Assembly (NCBI GenBank): GCA_027064945.1
Contig: JAMOPB010000487.1
Coordinates: 1-5,172 of the forward strand
Direction: 5' to 3'
From: Candidatus Cloacimonadota bacterium
GTDB taxonomy: Bacteria > Cloacimonadota > Cloacimonadia > Cloacimonadales > TCS61
DNA: 5,172 nt
The notes beneath the pieces were generated by a model, which did no database searches, was not told the origin of the DNA, and was given only the letters and a program-made list of their open reading frames with translations. The translations under genes were made by a program, and so were the position numbers. This document shows, in pieces, positions 1 to 5,172 of this stretch; within the stretch, counting starts at the first letter, position 1; each line of letters begins with the position of its first letter.

Positions 1-59
1 CTAAAATATCTACGCTTTCACTAAAATTTAATAAACTCACTTCGTTCAAACAGTATCAA

Positions 60-93
60 ATTTCTTAACGTTCAATCTTGATATTTCTTAACG
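60..93. repeat. 11-bp direct repeat pair
   Basis: ATTTCTTAACG occurs at 60-70 and again at 83-93, 23 bp apart start to start. The copies are exact. It could be a fragment of a larger dispersed repeat or a binding site for a regulator. Two copies in AT-rich DNA are weak evidence of function. Confidence 0.45.
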
Positions 94-173
94 CTGTTTT
101 CATGAAGTTGGTTAAAAATGCGGTTAATGCAATATTTTCAATTGTAGCGCAAATTGCAAAGTTGCGGAAGTTC

Positions 174-192
174 AACAAGCTGGCAGCTTGTT
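174..192. repeat. Perfect 8-bp inverted repeat (hairpin, 3-nt loop)
   Basis: AACAAGCT (174-181) and AGCTTGTT (185-192) are perfect reverse complements around the loop GGC, so either strand could fold into a compact hairpin. Read on the plus strand it is followed by a pyrimidine-rich but interrupted stretch. Read on the minus strand (the truA direction) it is not followed by a T run, so it is not a clean intrinsic terminator for the operon. It sits at the border of the pyrimidine-rich tract and may be part of the same repeat module. Confidence 0.6.
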
Positions 193-257
193 CTACCTTT
201 TCACCTTTCCCTTTTCACTTCTCACTTCTCACGCTTCGCGCTTCACTCTTCACTCTT
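191..257. repeat. Pyrimidine-rich tandem TTCAC/TTCTCAC tract
   Basis: About 67 bp are almost purely C and T on the plus strand and are built from variations of TTCAC, CACTTCT and CTTCACT. CACTTCT is repeated in tandem at about 217-230, and CTTCACTCTTCACTCTT lies at 241-257. A small GC-rich island, CGCTTCGCG at 232-240, interrupts the tract. It is a degenerate simple-sequence array. I know similar tracts as dispersed non-coding repeats in Bacteroidota-like genomes; membership here is inferred from recollection, not from a search. Confidence 0.6.
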
Positions 258-260
258 TGC

Positions 261-311
261 AAAAAAGGTCATCCTGAGTGATCCGACGCAGGAGAATTTT
301 ATCGAAGGATG
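261..311 (-). terminator. Possible intrinsic terminator of the hutH-to-truA operon
   Basis: On the minus strand, 11 nt after the truA stop codon, CATCCT (311-306) and AGGATG (275-270) form a 6-bp stem. It is followed after ACC by six Ts (266-261). Four more pairs, one a G-U wobble, are possible inside (305-302 with 286-283), leaving a 7-nt bulge and a 15-nt loop. The large loop and the spacer before the T run make it weaker than a textbook terminator, but its position at the end of the gene block fits. It coincides with the dispersed repeat, which may serve as the terminator. Confidence 0.4.
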
Positions 312-318
312 GAGAATT
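268..318. repeat. Dispersed intergenic repeat (CATCCTGAG...GAAGGATG type), divergent copy
   Basis: The element opens with GGTCATCCTGAG (267-278) and closes with TCGAAGGATGG (302-312). Its ends are complementary: CATCCT at 270-275 pairs with AGGATG at 306-311. Between them lies GTGATCCGACGCAGGAG, which holds the start of a second, degenerate palindrome (TCC 282-284 against GGA 291-293). GGAGAATT occurs at 291-298 and again at 311-318. The flanks match the widespread intergenic repeat whose spurious translations read Gly-His-Pro-Glu-Arg-Ser-Glu-Gly. Family assignment rests on recognition only. Confidence 0.65.
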
Positions 319-322
319 AACA

Positions 323-1063
323 TTATTTAGGATAAATCACATCTTTCAAAAATAAACCTTGTGGTGGAATAGTAGTAATCAATTTATGAGTTGGATTTTC
401 TCTTTCAATCAAATATTTCACAATCTCAGGTTCACTATCTGTTATGCAAATATTTGTTAGTGTTCCCACAATTCTTCTAACCATATTATGCAGAAATCTA
501 TTTGCAGATATTTCAAAGATTGCTTCTTCATCATTTTGCCAAAAATTCAGAGATTTAATAATACATCGATTGTGTTTCAAATCAGGATTATACTTTGAAA
601 ATGATGTAAAATCATGTTCTCCCATAAAATATTCAAAACATCTATTGATCTTATCATCATACCAAACAGCTCTTGGGATATAACTACTAAAACGCGCATT
701 AAAGGGAGTTTTGTTCTTTGAAATCGAAAATCTGTATATTCTTTCTTTTGCATCATAACGCGCGTGAAAATCTTCATTTACCTGTTCTACGTATAATATT
801 TTGATATCACGCGGCAATAAAGAATTTACAGCTAATAATATTTGTTGCTCAGTCATAGCAATATCAAAATCAAAATGTGCATATTGTCCTAAAGCATGCA
901 CTCCGGAATCCGTTCTGCCAGAACCAACAATAGCACACTTTCTTTTAGAAATTTTCCCTAGTGCATCTTCAATAGTTTGCTGAACAGTTCTGGCGTTAGG
1001 CTGAATTTGCCAACCGTTAAAATCTGTCCCGTCATACGCTATTTTCATTAAATATCTTTTCAT
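323..1063 (-). CDS. truA: tRNA pseudouridine synthase A (TruA)
   Basis: TruA converts uridines 38-40 of the tRNA anticodon arm to pseudouridine in the cytoplasm. At 246 residues it is close to the usual family length (E. coli about 270). Diagnostic motifs are in order: YDGTDFNGWQ at 10-19; the catalytic loop GRTDSGVHA at 49-57 with nucleophile Asp52; a Tyr in KERIYRFSI (Tyr110), matching the conserved active-site tyrosine; GEHDFTSF at 148-155; NRFLHNMVRRIVGTL at 188-202; and PPQGLFL at 233-239. The ATG start is backed by AGGAG at 1072-1068, 4 nt upstream; the in-frame Met6 lacks such a site. It is the last gene of the block, 7 bp after the EcfT-like gene, whose TAG stop overlaps the Shine-Dalgarno. 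The gene looks intact and functional. Confidence 0.97.
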   Translation of the reverse strand: MKRYLMKIAYDGTDFNGWQIQPNARTVQQTIEDALGKISKRKCAIVGSGRTDSGVHALGQYAHFDFDIAMTEQQILLAVNSLLPRDIKILYVEQVNEDFHARYDAKERIYRFSISKNKTPFNARFSSYIPRAVWYDDKINRCFEYFMGEHDFTSFSKYNPDLKHNRCIIKSLNFWQNDEEAIFEISANRFLHNMVRRIVGTLTNICITDSEPEIVKYLIERENPTHKLITTIPPQGLFLKDVIYPK

Positions 1064-1067
1064 ACAA

Positions 1068-1073
1068 CTCCTA
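1068..1073 (-). promoter_or_regulatory. truA ribosome binding site overlapping the upstream stop codon
   Basis: The minus strand reads TAGGAGTTGTATG. AGGAG (1072-1068) is the Shine-Dalgarno for truA, and TAG (1073-1071) is the stop of the preceding EcfT-like gene. The two signals share bases, so terminating ribosomes lie on the truA initiation site, which favours translational coupling. The 4-nt spacing is slightly short. Confidence 0.8.
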
Positions 1074-1694
1074 AAACTTAACTGAGAATAACAAAATTTG
1101 AAACATAATATAAATTTCTAATAATGAATTTGGAAAATTCCAAAAAGAGTTCATCTTTTTTTTATTCTTAAAAGATTGAATTGTTAATTCTATAACTTGA
1201 TCTTTCTTGATATATGTCTCATGCACAGCTTTTGCAAAAGTCTCAATCAGATTTTTTTCTTTCTTATAAATTCGAACAAAATTCTGATAAAAAAAAGGTA
1301 TGAAATTTATTGTTAGAACTACATATTTTGCCAAAGATTCTGCTTTATTACTCTTCCCGGCAATAAAAATCAAATCATCAATTGAGCTTGTTCTAATCAA
1401 ATACACGGAAAGTAAAATCAGGTTTGAAATCTTCACAATCAAATATATTTGAGCGATGAAATCTAATTTAAATAAAATTGCTAAAAATAAAATTGATGAA
1501 AAAAAAGGTAATAACTTTAATAATACTACAAACCAATACTTATAGATTTGCTTTTGCGGAATAAAATAAACCAGCGAAATACCGAGGTAAAGAAGGAAAA
1601 CATTAGAATCAAGAGCAGTAATAATGTATATTCCTAAAATGATCGATATAATTTTCAGATATACATTTTGCTCTTTATAATCCACATATTCCAT
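1071..1694 (-). CDS. EcfT/CbiQ-like integral membrane protein, degenerate
   Basis: This 207-residue protein is strongly hydrophobic, with membrane segments at roughly 12-28, 31-46, 55-76 and 79-100 and a C-terminal one at 189-205. Residues 101-180 are polar and lysine-rich. The layout matches EcfT/CbiQ, the membrane scaffold of energy-coupling-factor vitamin and metal importers. RTSSIDDLIF (101-110) and LTINFIPFFYQNFVRIYKKEK (127-147) resemble the family's TTSPxDL and LRFIPxxxxExxRIxxAQ regions. The Ala-Arg-Gly motifs that engage the ATPases are not seen: Lys-Glu-Lys-Asn stands where the first is expected and FKNKKKMNSF near the second. It lies directly upstream of truA, as ecfT does in Firmicutes. 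Its ATG follows the lipoprotein stop by 4 bp with no clear Shine-Dalgarno, so coupling is likely. It could instead be an unrelated membrane protein. No EcfA or S component is in view. Confidence 0.5.
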   Translation of the reverse strand: MEYVDYKEQNVYLKIISIILGIYIITALDSNVFLLYLGISLVYFIPQKQIYKYWFVVLLKLLPFFSSILFLAILFKLDFIAQIYLIVKISNLILLSVYLIRTSSIDDLIFIAGKSNKAESLAKYVVLTINFIPFFYQNFVRIYKKEKNLIETFAKAVHETYIKKDQVIELTIQSFKNKKKMNSFWNFPNSLLEIYIMFQILLFSVKF

Positions 1695-1698
1695 AGAT

Positions 1699-3930
1699 TT
1701 ATTTTTTTTCTTGTTCGTAAATAAAGTTCATTCTCAAGGTAGAATCTACCGGCTTTCCATCTTTAAGAGCAGGTTTAAATTCCCAGTTTTCAATTTGGGA
1801 AATAACTACTTTATCGATACTAGGTTTGTCTTCTTTTAGTGATTGAATCACGCGACAATCGGTAAGTTCACCTTTTGCTGAAATATCTAATTCAACGATA
1901 ATTACATTCGTATCAAGATCCACCCTAATTAAAGGCCATTTGATTTTACCTTCGCCCACAACTTTTGCAGGTTGATTTTTCTCATCAATTTCCGGTTTTT
2001 CTTCTTCTTCAGCTTGTTTTTTTTCAAGTTCCTCTAAATATGGTAACCGTTCATAGACAGTAAATTTCCCATTCTTATAAAATTTTTCAACAAAAGGGAC
2101 AAATTCGTTTTTCTTATCCTGCAAGATTTTCTCAAAAAAAGGTCGAGCTTTTGTACTATCCGAAAGAATGGCATAATTTATATATCCGGCGCTATACAAA
2201 GCTTTATCATAATAAGAATGTAAGCTATCCGAAGTTATTTTTTCCAAAAGTTCCAAACTTTCTTGGGGGGCTGTATCCATTTTCAAAATTGCTTGATTGT
2301 ATTCAGTTTCCTCTTTTTCTAATTTTGGATTGGAAAATTTAACAGGTTCATTGTTCCACATCTTTTTGGCAGCATAAACATATTTATTTTCTTCAGGAAG
2401 TTCTAATAAGGAAGAATAAACTTCTTCAGCTTTTAAAGAATCAATTATAACATTTTTATATAACCAAAGTTTTAGGAATTTTGTATATGGTATAAATTCT
2501 TCATCATATTTTTTTATAACATTCTCTAAATTTTTTCTTTTTGTTTTAACTTCAATATAGGAAGACGAATCGATGATAGCCTTTTGAGTTTTCAAACTAT
2601 CAATAACAAGTAATGAATCGGAAAGAGATTTATCTATTTTAATTGAGTCTAACAATCCTATTTTTTTTACTTTTGCTAAGGAATCCTGCAGACTTTCATA
2701 AAGCAAAATCTCTTTTTGTCTTAAACTATCTACTTGCGCTTCCAATTTATCCTTATCTGCAATGATGTTATCATACACGACCAAGACAGAATCAGGCATA
2801 TCCAAAGTATTAAGATAATGTTCTGCAAGCATAAATTGCTGTTCTACCAAATCTTCTTGAGAAATACCTGTATTGGGTTGATAGTATTGGATAATTTGTG
2901 CGGCAACGACGCTTTTCGAAAGTGCTTCCTCTTTGAAAGGAGAATTTCTTTTTTCAGTACCAACACGGTTATAATATTCTATAGCTTTGTCATAATCTTT
3001 TTTAAATTCAAAATATATTTCAGCTAAATGAAAACAAGCCTCTGCAGATAAAAATGTTCTTTGGTTATTTTCGATAATTTTCTTTAAAAGTTCTATTGAA
3101 TCATCTACTTCCCCGGTTTTGGCTAAAGTTCTGGCTAAAATCAACTTTATTTTAGGTCGCTTATTTACTCTGTTTTCTTTTTTTAATAATTTTTCAGCAG
3201 TAACTTTTGCTTTTTCATATTCTCCCATTAATAAATAATTCAATGCCATATAATATCTCGCATCAAGTTTTCTTTGCTTTGATATTCTACTGTGTAGCAG
3301 AGCATTAAATACTTCATTGGACTTTTCATATTTTTCAGATAGGAAAAAAGTTTTACCCCGAGCAAAAAAAGCGTCTTCGTATTCTTCAGACTTTGGATAT
3401 TTTGTAATGATCTGATTAAAATAATAATCCGCTTCACTTAGATTTTCATTTTCCAAGTAATAATTTGCTAAAATATACAAAGCTCTTGCATGATATTTTT
3501 TGAATTTTGGTTCTAAGATAAATTCTTTAAGCTTTTGATAAGCAGAATCTTTTTTCTTTGTTTTATAATCTACCATTGCCAAGTATAAATGTGCTTCAGG
3601 AACAAATTCGCTATTAGGATAAAATGTAAGAATATCATTAAACTTGTCAGCTGCTTGCTTGTAACTGGTTCCTTTATAAAAAAGTGATTTCCCTAATAAC
3701 ATAACAGCATCATCTACATAATTGCTATTGGGAAAATCTGTGATGATTATTCCACATTTTTTAATTACTTTATTGTATTTCTGCACAGCCGCAGGTTTGG
3801 GCTTGCCATTTTCTCGCAATTCCAATTCCTGCGCCTCTGCAAAATATTTTTCCGCATTGAAAAAAGTATTGTAATAGGCACAACCAAACAACAATCCTAA
3901 TAATAAACCCAATCCAATTACTTTCTTCAC
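1699..3930 (-). CDS. TPR-repeat lipoprotein with C-terminal TonB-like domain
   Basis: The 743-residue product begins with a lipoprotein signal: Lys2-Lys3, a Leu/Gly-rich core and the lipobox Leu-Phe-Gly-Cys, with lipidated Cys17. Ala follows, so outer-membrane sorting is plausible. Residues 18-30 (AYYNTFFNAEKYF) resemble a motif seen at the mature N-terminus of TPR lipoproteins in FCB bacteria. About 50-345 form TPR-like helical pairs with recurring hallmarks (YPNSEFVPEAHLYLA, YPKSEEYEDAFFARG, AEACFHLAEIYFE), as in BamD/YbgF-type proteins. About 390-475 is Lys/Asp/Leu/Ser-rich and coiled-coil-prone, 485-620 has further helical repeats, and 632-652 is an acidic linker. About 662-738 resembles the TonB C-terminal fold (VIQSLKED, IDKVV, ENWEFKPALKDGKPV). 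A role as an envelope scaffold is inferred; the substrate is unknown. It starts at GTG with AAGGAG 7 nt upstream, 12 bp after hutH. Confidence 0.85.
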   Translation of the reverse strand: MKKVIGLGLLLGLLFGCAYYNTFFNAEKYFAEAQELELRENGKPKPAAVQKYNKVIKKCGIIITDFPNSNYVDDAVMLLGKSLFYKGTSYKQAADKFNDILTFYPNSEFVPEAHLYLAMVDYKTKKKDSAYQKLKEFILEPKFKKYHARALYILANYYLENENLSEADYYFNQIITKYPKSEEYEDAFFARGKTFFLSEKYEKSNEVFNALLHSRISKQRKLDARYYMALNYLLMGEYEKAKVTAEKLLKKENRVNKRPKIKLILARTLAKTGEVDDSIELLKKIIENNQRTFLSAEACFHLAEIYFEFKKDYDKAIEYYNRVGTEKRNSPFKEEALSKSVVAAQIIQYYQPNTGISQEDLVEQQFMLAEHYLNTLDMPDSVLVVYDNIIADKDKLEAQVDSLRQKEILLYESLQDSLAKVKKIGLLDSIKIDKSLSDSLLVIDSLKTQKAIIDSSSYIEVKTKRKNLENVIKKYDEEFIPYTKFLKLWLYKNVIIDSLKAEEVYSSLLELPEENKYVYAAKKMWNNEPVKFSNPKLEKEETEYNQAILKMDTAPQESLELLEKITSDSLHSYYDKALYSAGYINYAILSDSTKARPFFEKILQDKKNEFVPFVEKFYKNGKFTVYERLPYLEELEKKQAEEEEKPEIDEKNQPAKVVGEGKIKWPLIRVDLDTNVIIVELDISAKGELTDCRVIQSLKEDKPSIDKVVISQIENWEFKPALKDGKPVDSTLRMNFIYEQEKK

Positions 3931-3937
3931 AATGCTT

Positions 3938-3943
3938 CTCCTT
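3938..3943 (-). promoter_or_regulatory. Strong Shine-Dalgarno that fixes the GTG start of the lipoprotein gene
   Basis: The minus strand reads TAAAGGAGAAGCATTGTG. AAGGAG (3943-3938) lies 7 nt before GTG (3930-3928), an ideal spacing. The next codons give the Lys-Lys start of a lipoprotein signal peptide, so GTG is well supported as initiator. The last base of the hutH stop TAA (3945-3943) is the first A of this site, again suggesting coupled translation. Confidence 0.85.
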
Positions 3944-5172
3944 TATGCCAATTCTATCAATTCTTCAACCAATGAAACTAATCTACCTGAATCTACTAAT
4001 TCTTTAGCTGCATTGATATCTTGCGTGATAATTCTATCTTTTTCTAAATGCTTAATCTCTTTTCTTACTTCTTGTTTAACTTTCTCGATAATTGGAGAAG
4101 ATTCAAATTCTCTGGTATCAAGAGCTTGGCAAGCGCTCATCAATTCAATTCCTAAAACAAATGCTGTATTATCTATGACAGTACGGCATTTCATCGCTCC
4201 AATTGTTCCCATACTAACATGGTCTTCCTGGTTTGCCGAAGTTGGAACAGAATCTACTGATGATGGATGAGCTAATACTTTGTTTTCAGAAACTAATGCT
4301 GCAGCTGTATATTGTGCTATCATAAAACCGGAATCTAATCCCGGACGAGGAGATAGGAAAGGATTAAGATCTCTATTAAGCGCAGGATTCATCATCTGAT
4401 CTATTCTGCGTTCTGCAATACTAGCAAGCTCTGCAACTGTAAATGCCATTGTATCTGCGGCAAAAGCTATAGGCTCTCCGTGAAAATTCCCACCTGAAAT
4501 AACTTTATCTTGGTCAGGAAAAATCAAAGGATTATCAGTAGCACTATTCATCTCTGTTTCAATTATATTTCTAGCATAACGTAATGCATCTCTAACAGCA
4601 CCATTTACTTGCGGAGTACAACGAAGGCTGTATGGATCTTGAACATTTTCGCAATTCTCATGAGATTTTCTTAATTTGCTTCCATTTAATAAATTTCGCA
4701 TGTTTTTTGCAGAATCAATCTGACCCGGATGAGGTCTAAGCTGGTGAATCAAACTGTCAAAAGCTGCATCAGTTGCTTTCACAGCATCAATTGACATAGC
4801 TGCAGTGATATCTGCCATTTTACAAAGATTTTCCGCTCGTAATAAATTTAACGCACCTACACCAGCCATAACTTGAGTACCATTATTAAGCGCCAAACCT
4901 TCTTTAGCCTGCAATTTTACAGGTGTTAATCCTGCTTTATCCATTGCTTCGGCACCACTCATTTCTTCACCTTTATAAATTGCTTCACCTTTTCCTAATA
5001 ATACTAAGGCAAGGTGAGAAAGCGGTGCTAAATCACCACTAGCACCAACAGAGCCTTTCTCCGGAATGCAAGGATGAACGCCTGCGTTCAACATATCGAT
5101 CAATGTTTGTAATGTGCTAAGGCGAATTCCTGAGTGACCTTTGGCTAAAACATTTATACGTAGCAAAGTAAT
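3943..5172 (-). CDS. hutH: Histidine ammonia-lyase (HutH), 5'-truncated by the window edge
   Basis: HutH deaminates L-histidine to urocanate and ammonia, the first step of histidine degradation, in the cytoplasm. The visible 409 codons lack about 100 N-terminal residues of the usual roughly 510. Counting from the Leu encoded at 5166-5164, Ala42-Ser43-Gly44 in GSVGASGDLAPL are the residues that cyclise to the MIO electrophile. Other matches are VQDPYSLRC (catalytic-type Tyr179 and Arg182), SGGNFHGEP (Phe228) and SANQEDHVSMG (Glu314), corresponding to Tyr280, Arg283, Phe329 and Glu414 of Pseudomonas HutH. YTAAALVSENKVLAHPSSVDS favours HutH over plant-type phenylalanine lyases. The frame stays open to base 5172; the TTG at 5166 sits within the conserved Leu-Leu-Arg-Ile-Asn-Val-Leu-Ala-Lys-Gly region and is not a start. 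No other hut gene is in view. The TAA stop touches the next gene's Shine-Dalgarno. Confidence 0.96.
   Translation of the reverse strand: MTLLRINVLAKGHSGIRLSTLQTLIDMLNAGVHPCIPEKGSVGASGDLAPLSHLALVLLGKGEAIYKGEEMSGAEAMDKAGLTPVKLQAKEGLALNNGTQVMAGVGALNLLRAENLCKMADITAAMSIDAVKATDAAFDSLIHQLRPHPGQIDSAKNMRNLLNGSKLRKSHENCENVQDPYSLRCTPQVNGAVRDALRYARNIIETEMNSATDNPLIFPDQDKVISGGNFHGEPIAFAADTMAFTVAELASIAERRIDQMMNPALNRDLNPFLSPRPGLDSGFMIAQYTAAALVSENKVLAHPSSVDSVPTSANQEDHVSMGTIGAMKCRTVIDNTAFVLGIELMSACQALDTREFESSPIIEKVKQEVRKEIKHLEKDRIITQDINAAKELVDSGRLVSLVEELIELA

Larger units (their letters stand above)
1..322. other. Non-coding, repeat-rich intergenic region downstream of truA
   Basis: I see no supportable gene in this stretch. 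The only open frame of note (78-281, plus) translates low-complexity repeat DNA (a Phe/Ser/Leu-rich run ending in Lys-Lys-Gly-His-Pro-Glu) and has no convincing ribosome binding site. The DNA reads as a chain of small repetitive modules: a direct repeat at 60-93, an inverted repeat at 174-192, a pyrimidine-rich tract at 191-257 and a CATCCT/AGGATG stem-loop at 270-311. Such mosaics are typical of dispersed intergenic repeats in AT-rich environmental genomes. Bases 1-59 show no recognisable feature; the gene beyond the left edge is unknown. Confidence 0.7.

Noticed and set aside
174..192. Hairpin as the intrinsic terminator of truA
   Set aside because: On the minus strand it is followed by GAACTTCCGC rather than a T run. 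The stem-loop at 270-311 with its T6 tail is the better candidate.
191..257. CRISPR array
   Set aside because: The repeated units are 5-8 bp, degenerate and without unique spacers of regular length. This is simple-sequence DNA.
78..281. Plus-strand 67-codon open frame in the left spacer
   Set aside because: It translates the pyrimidine-rich tract and dispersed repeat, giving low-complexity Phe/Ser/Leu sequence, and has no clear ribosome binding site. Such repeat-derived frames are commonly mis-annotated.
2734..3027. Plus-strand 97-codon open frame inside the lipoprotein gene
   Set aside because: It is antisense to the coherent TPR and coiled-coil coding frame. The product is Phe/Ile/Cys-rich without recognisable motifs.
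3932..4270. Plus-strand 112-codon open frame opposite hutH
   Set aside because: It lies wholly antisense to the conserved HutH C-terminal region with its catalytic motifs. Its protein shows no domain-like features and looks like a shadow of the real gene.
5164..5166. TTG at 5166 as a start codon for hutH
   Set aside because: The frame continues upstream to the window edge, the MIO Ala-Ser-Gly would lie about 100 residues too early, and the Leu is inside a conserved family region. The gene is cut by the window.

Overview
The window is an AT-rich bacterial segment carrying one tightly packed gene block, all transcribed from the minus strand, followed by about 320 bp of non-coding, repeat-rich DNA. 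The proteins are rich in Lys, Ile and Asn. Together with the lipoprotein N-terminus (Cys-Ala-Tyr-Tyr-Asn-Thr-Phe-Phe-Asn-Ala) and a dispersed intergenic repeat of the CATCCTGAG...GGATG type, this suggests a Gram-negative of the FCB assemblage (Cloacimonadota/Bacteroidota/Ignavibacteria-like). That placement is inference and was not tested by any search.

Layout in the direction of transcription, right to left: (1) hutH, histidine ammonia-lyase, running off the right edge so that roughly its first 100 residues are missing; (2) a 743-residue lipoprotein with TPR-like helical repeats, a coiled-coil-prone middle and a TonB-type C-terminal domain, starting at a GTG codon; (3) a 207-residue membrane protein resembling a degenerate EcfT/CbiQ transmembrane component of an energy-coupling-factor transporter; (4) truA, tRNA pseudouridine synthase A. 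The gaps are 12, 4 and 7 bp. At two junctions the upstream stop codon touches or overlaps the Shine-Dalgarno of the next gene, so the four are very probably co-transcribed and translationally coupled.

The genes do not form one obvious pathway: HutH acts in histidine catabolism, the lipoprotein probably in the envelope, the EcfT-like protein in the inner membrane, and TruA on tRNA. The EcfT-like/truA adjacency recalls the ecfA-ecfA-ecfT-truA order known from Firmicutes, but no ATPase or substrate-binding gene is visible here.

The left 322 bp carries no convincing gene. It holds an 11-bp direct repeat, a perfect 8-bp inverted repeat, a pyrimidine-rich TTCAC/TTCTCAC tract, and a CATCCT/AGGATG stem-loop followed on the minus strand by six Ts, which may terminate the operon. 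No clear new biological system is visible; the most unusual items are the TPR-TonB_C lipoprotein and the degenerate EcfT-like protein.
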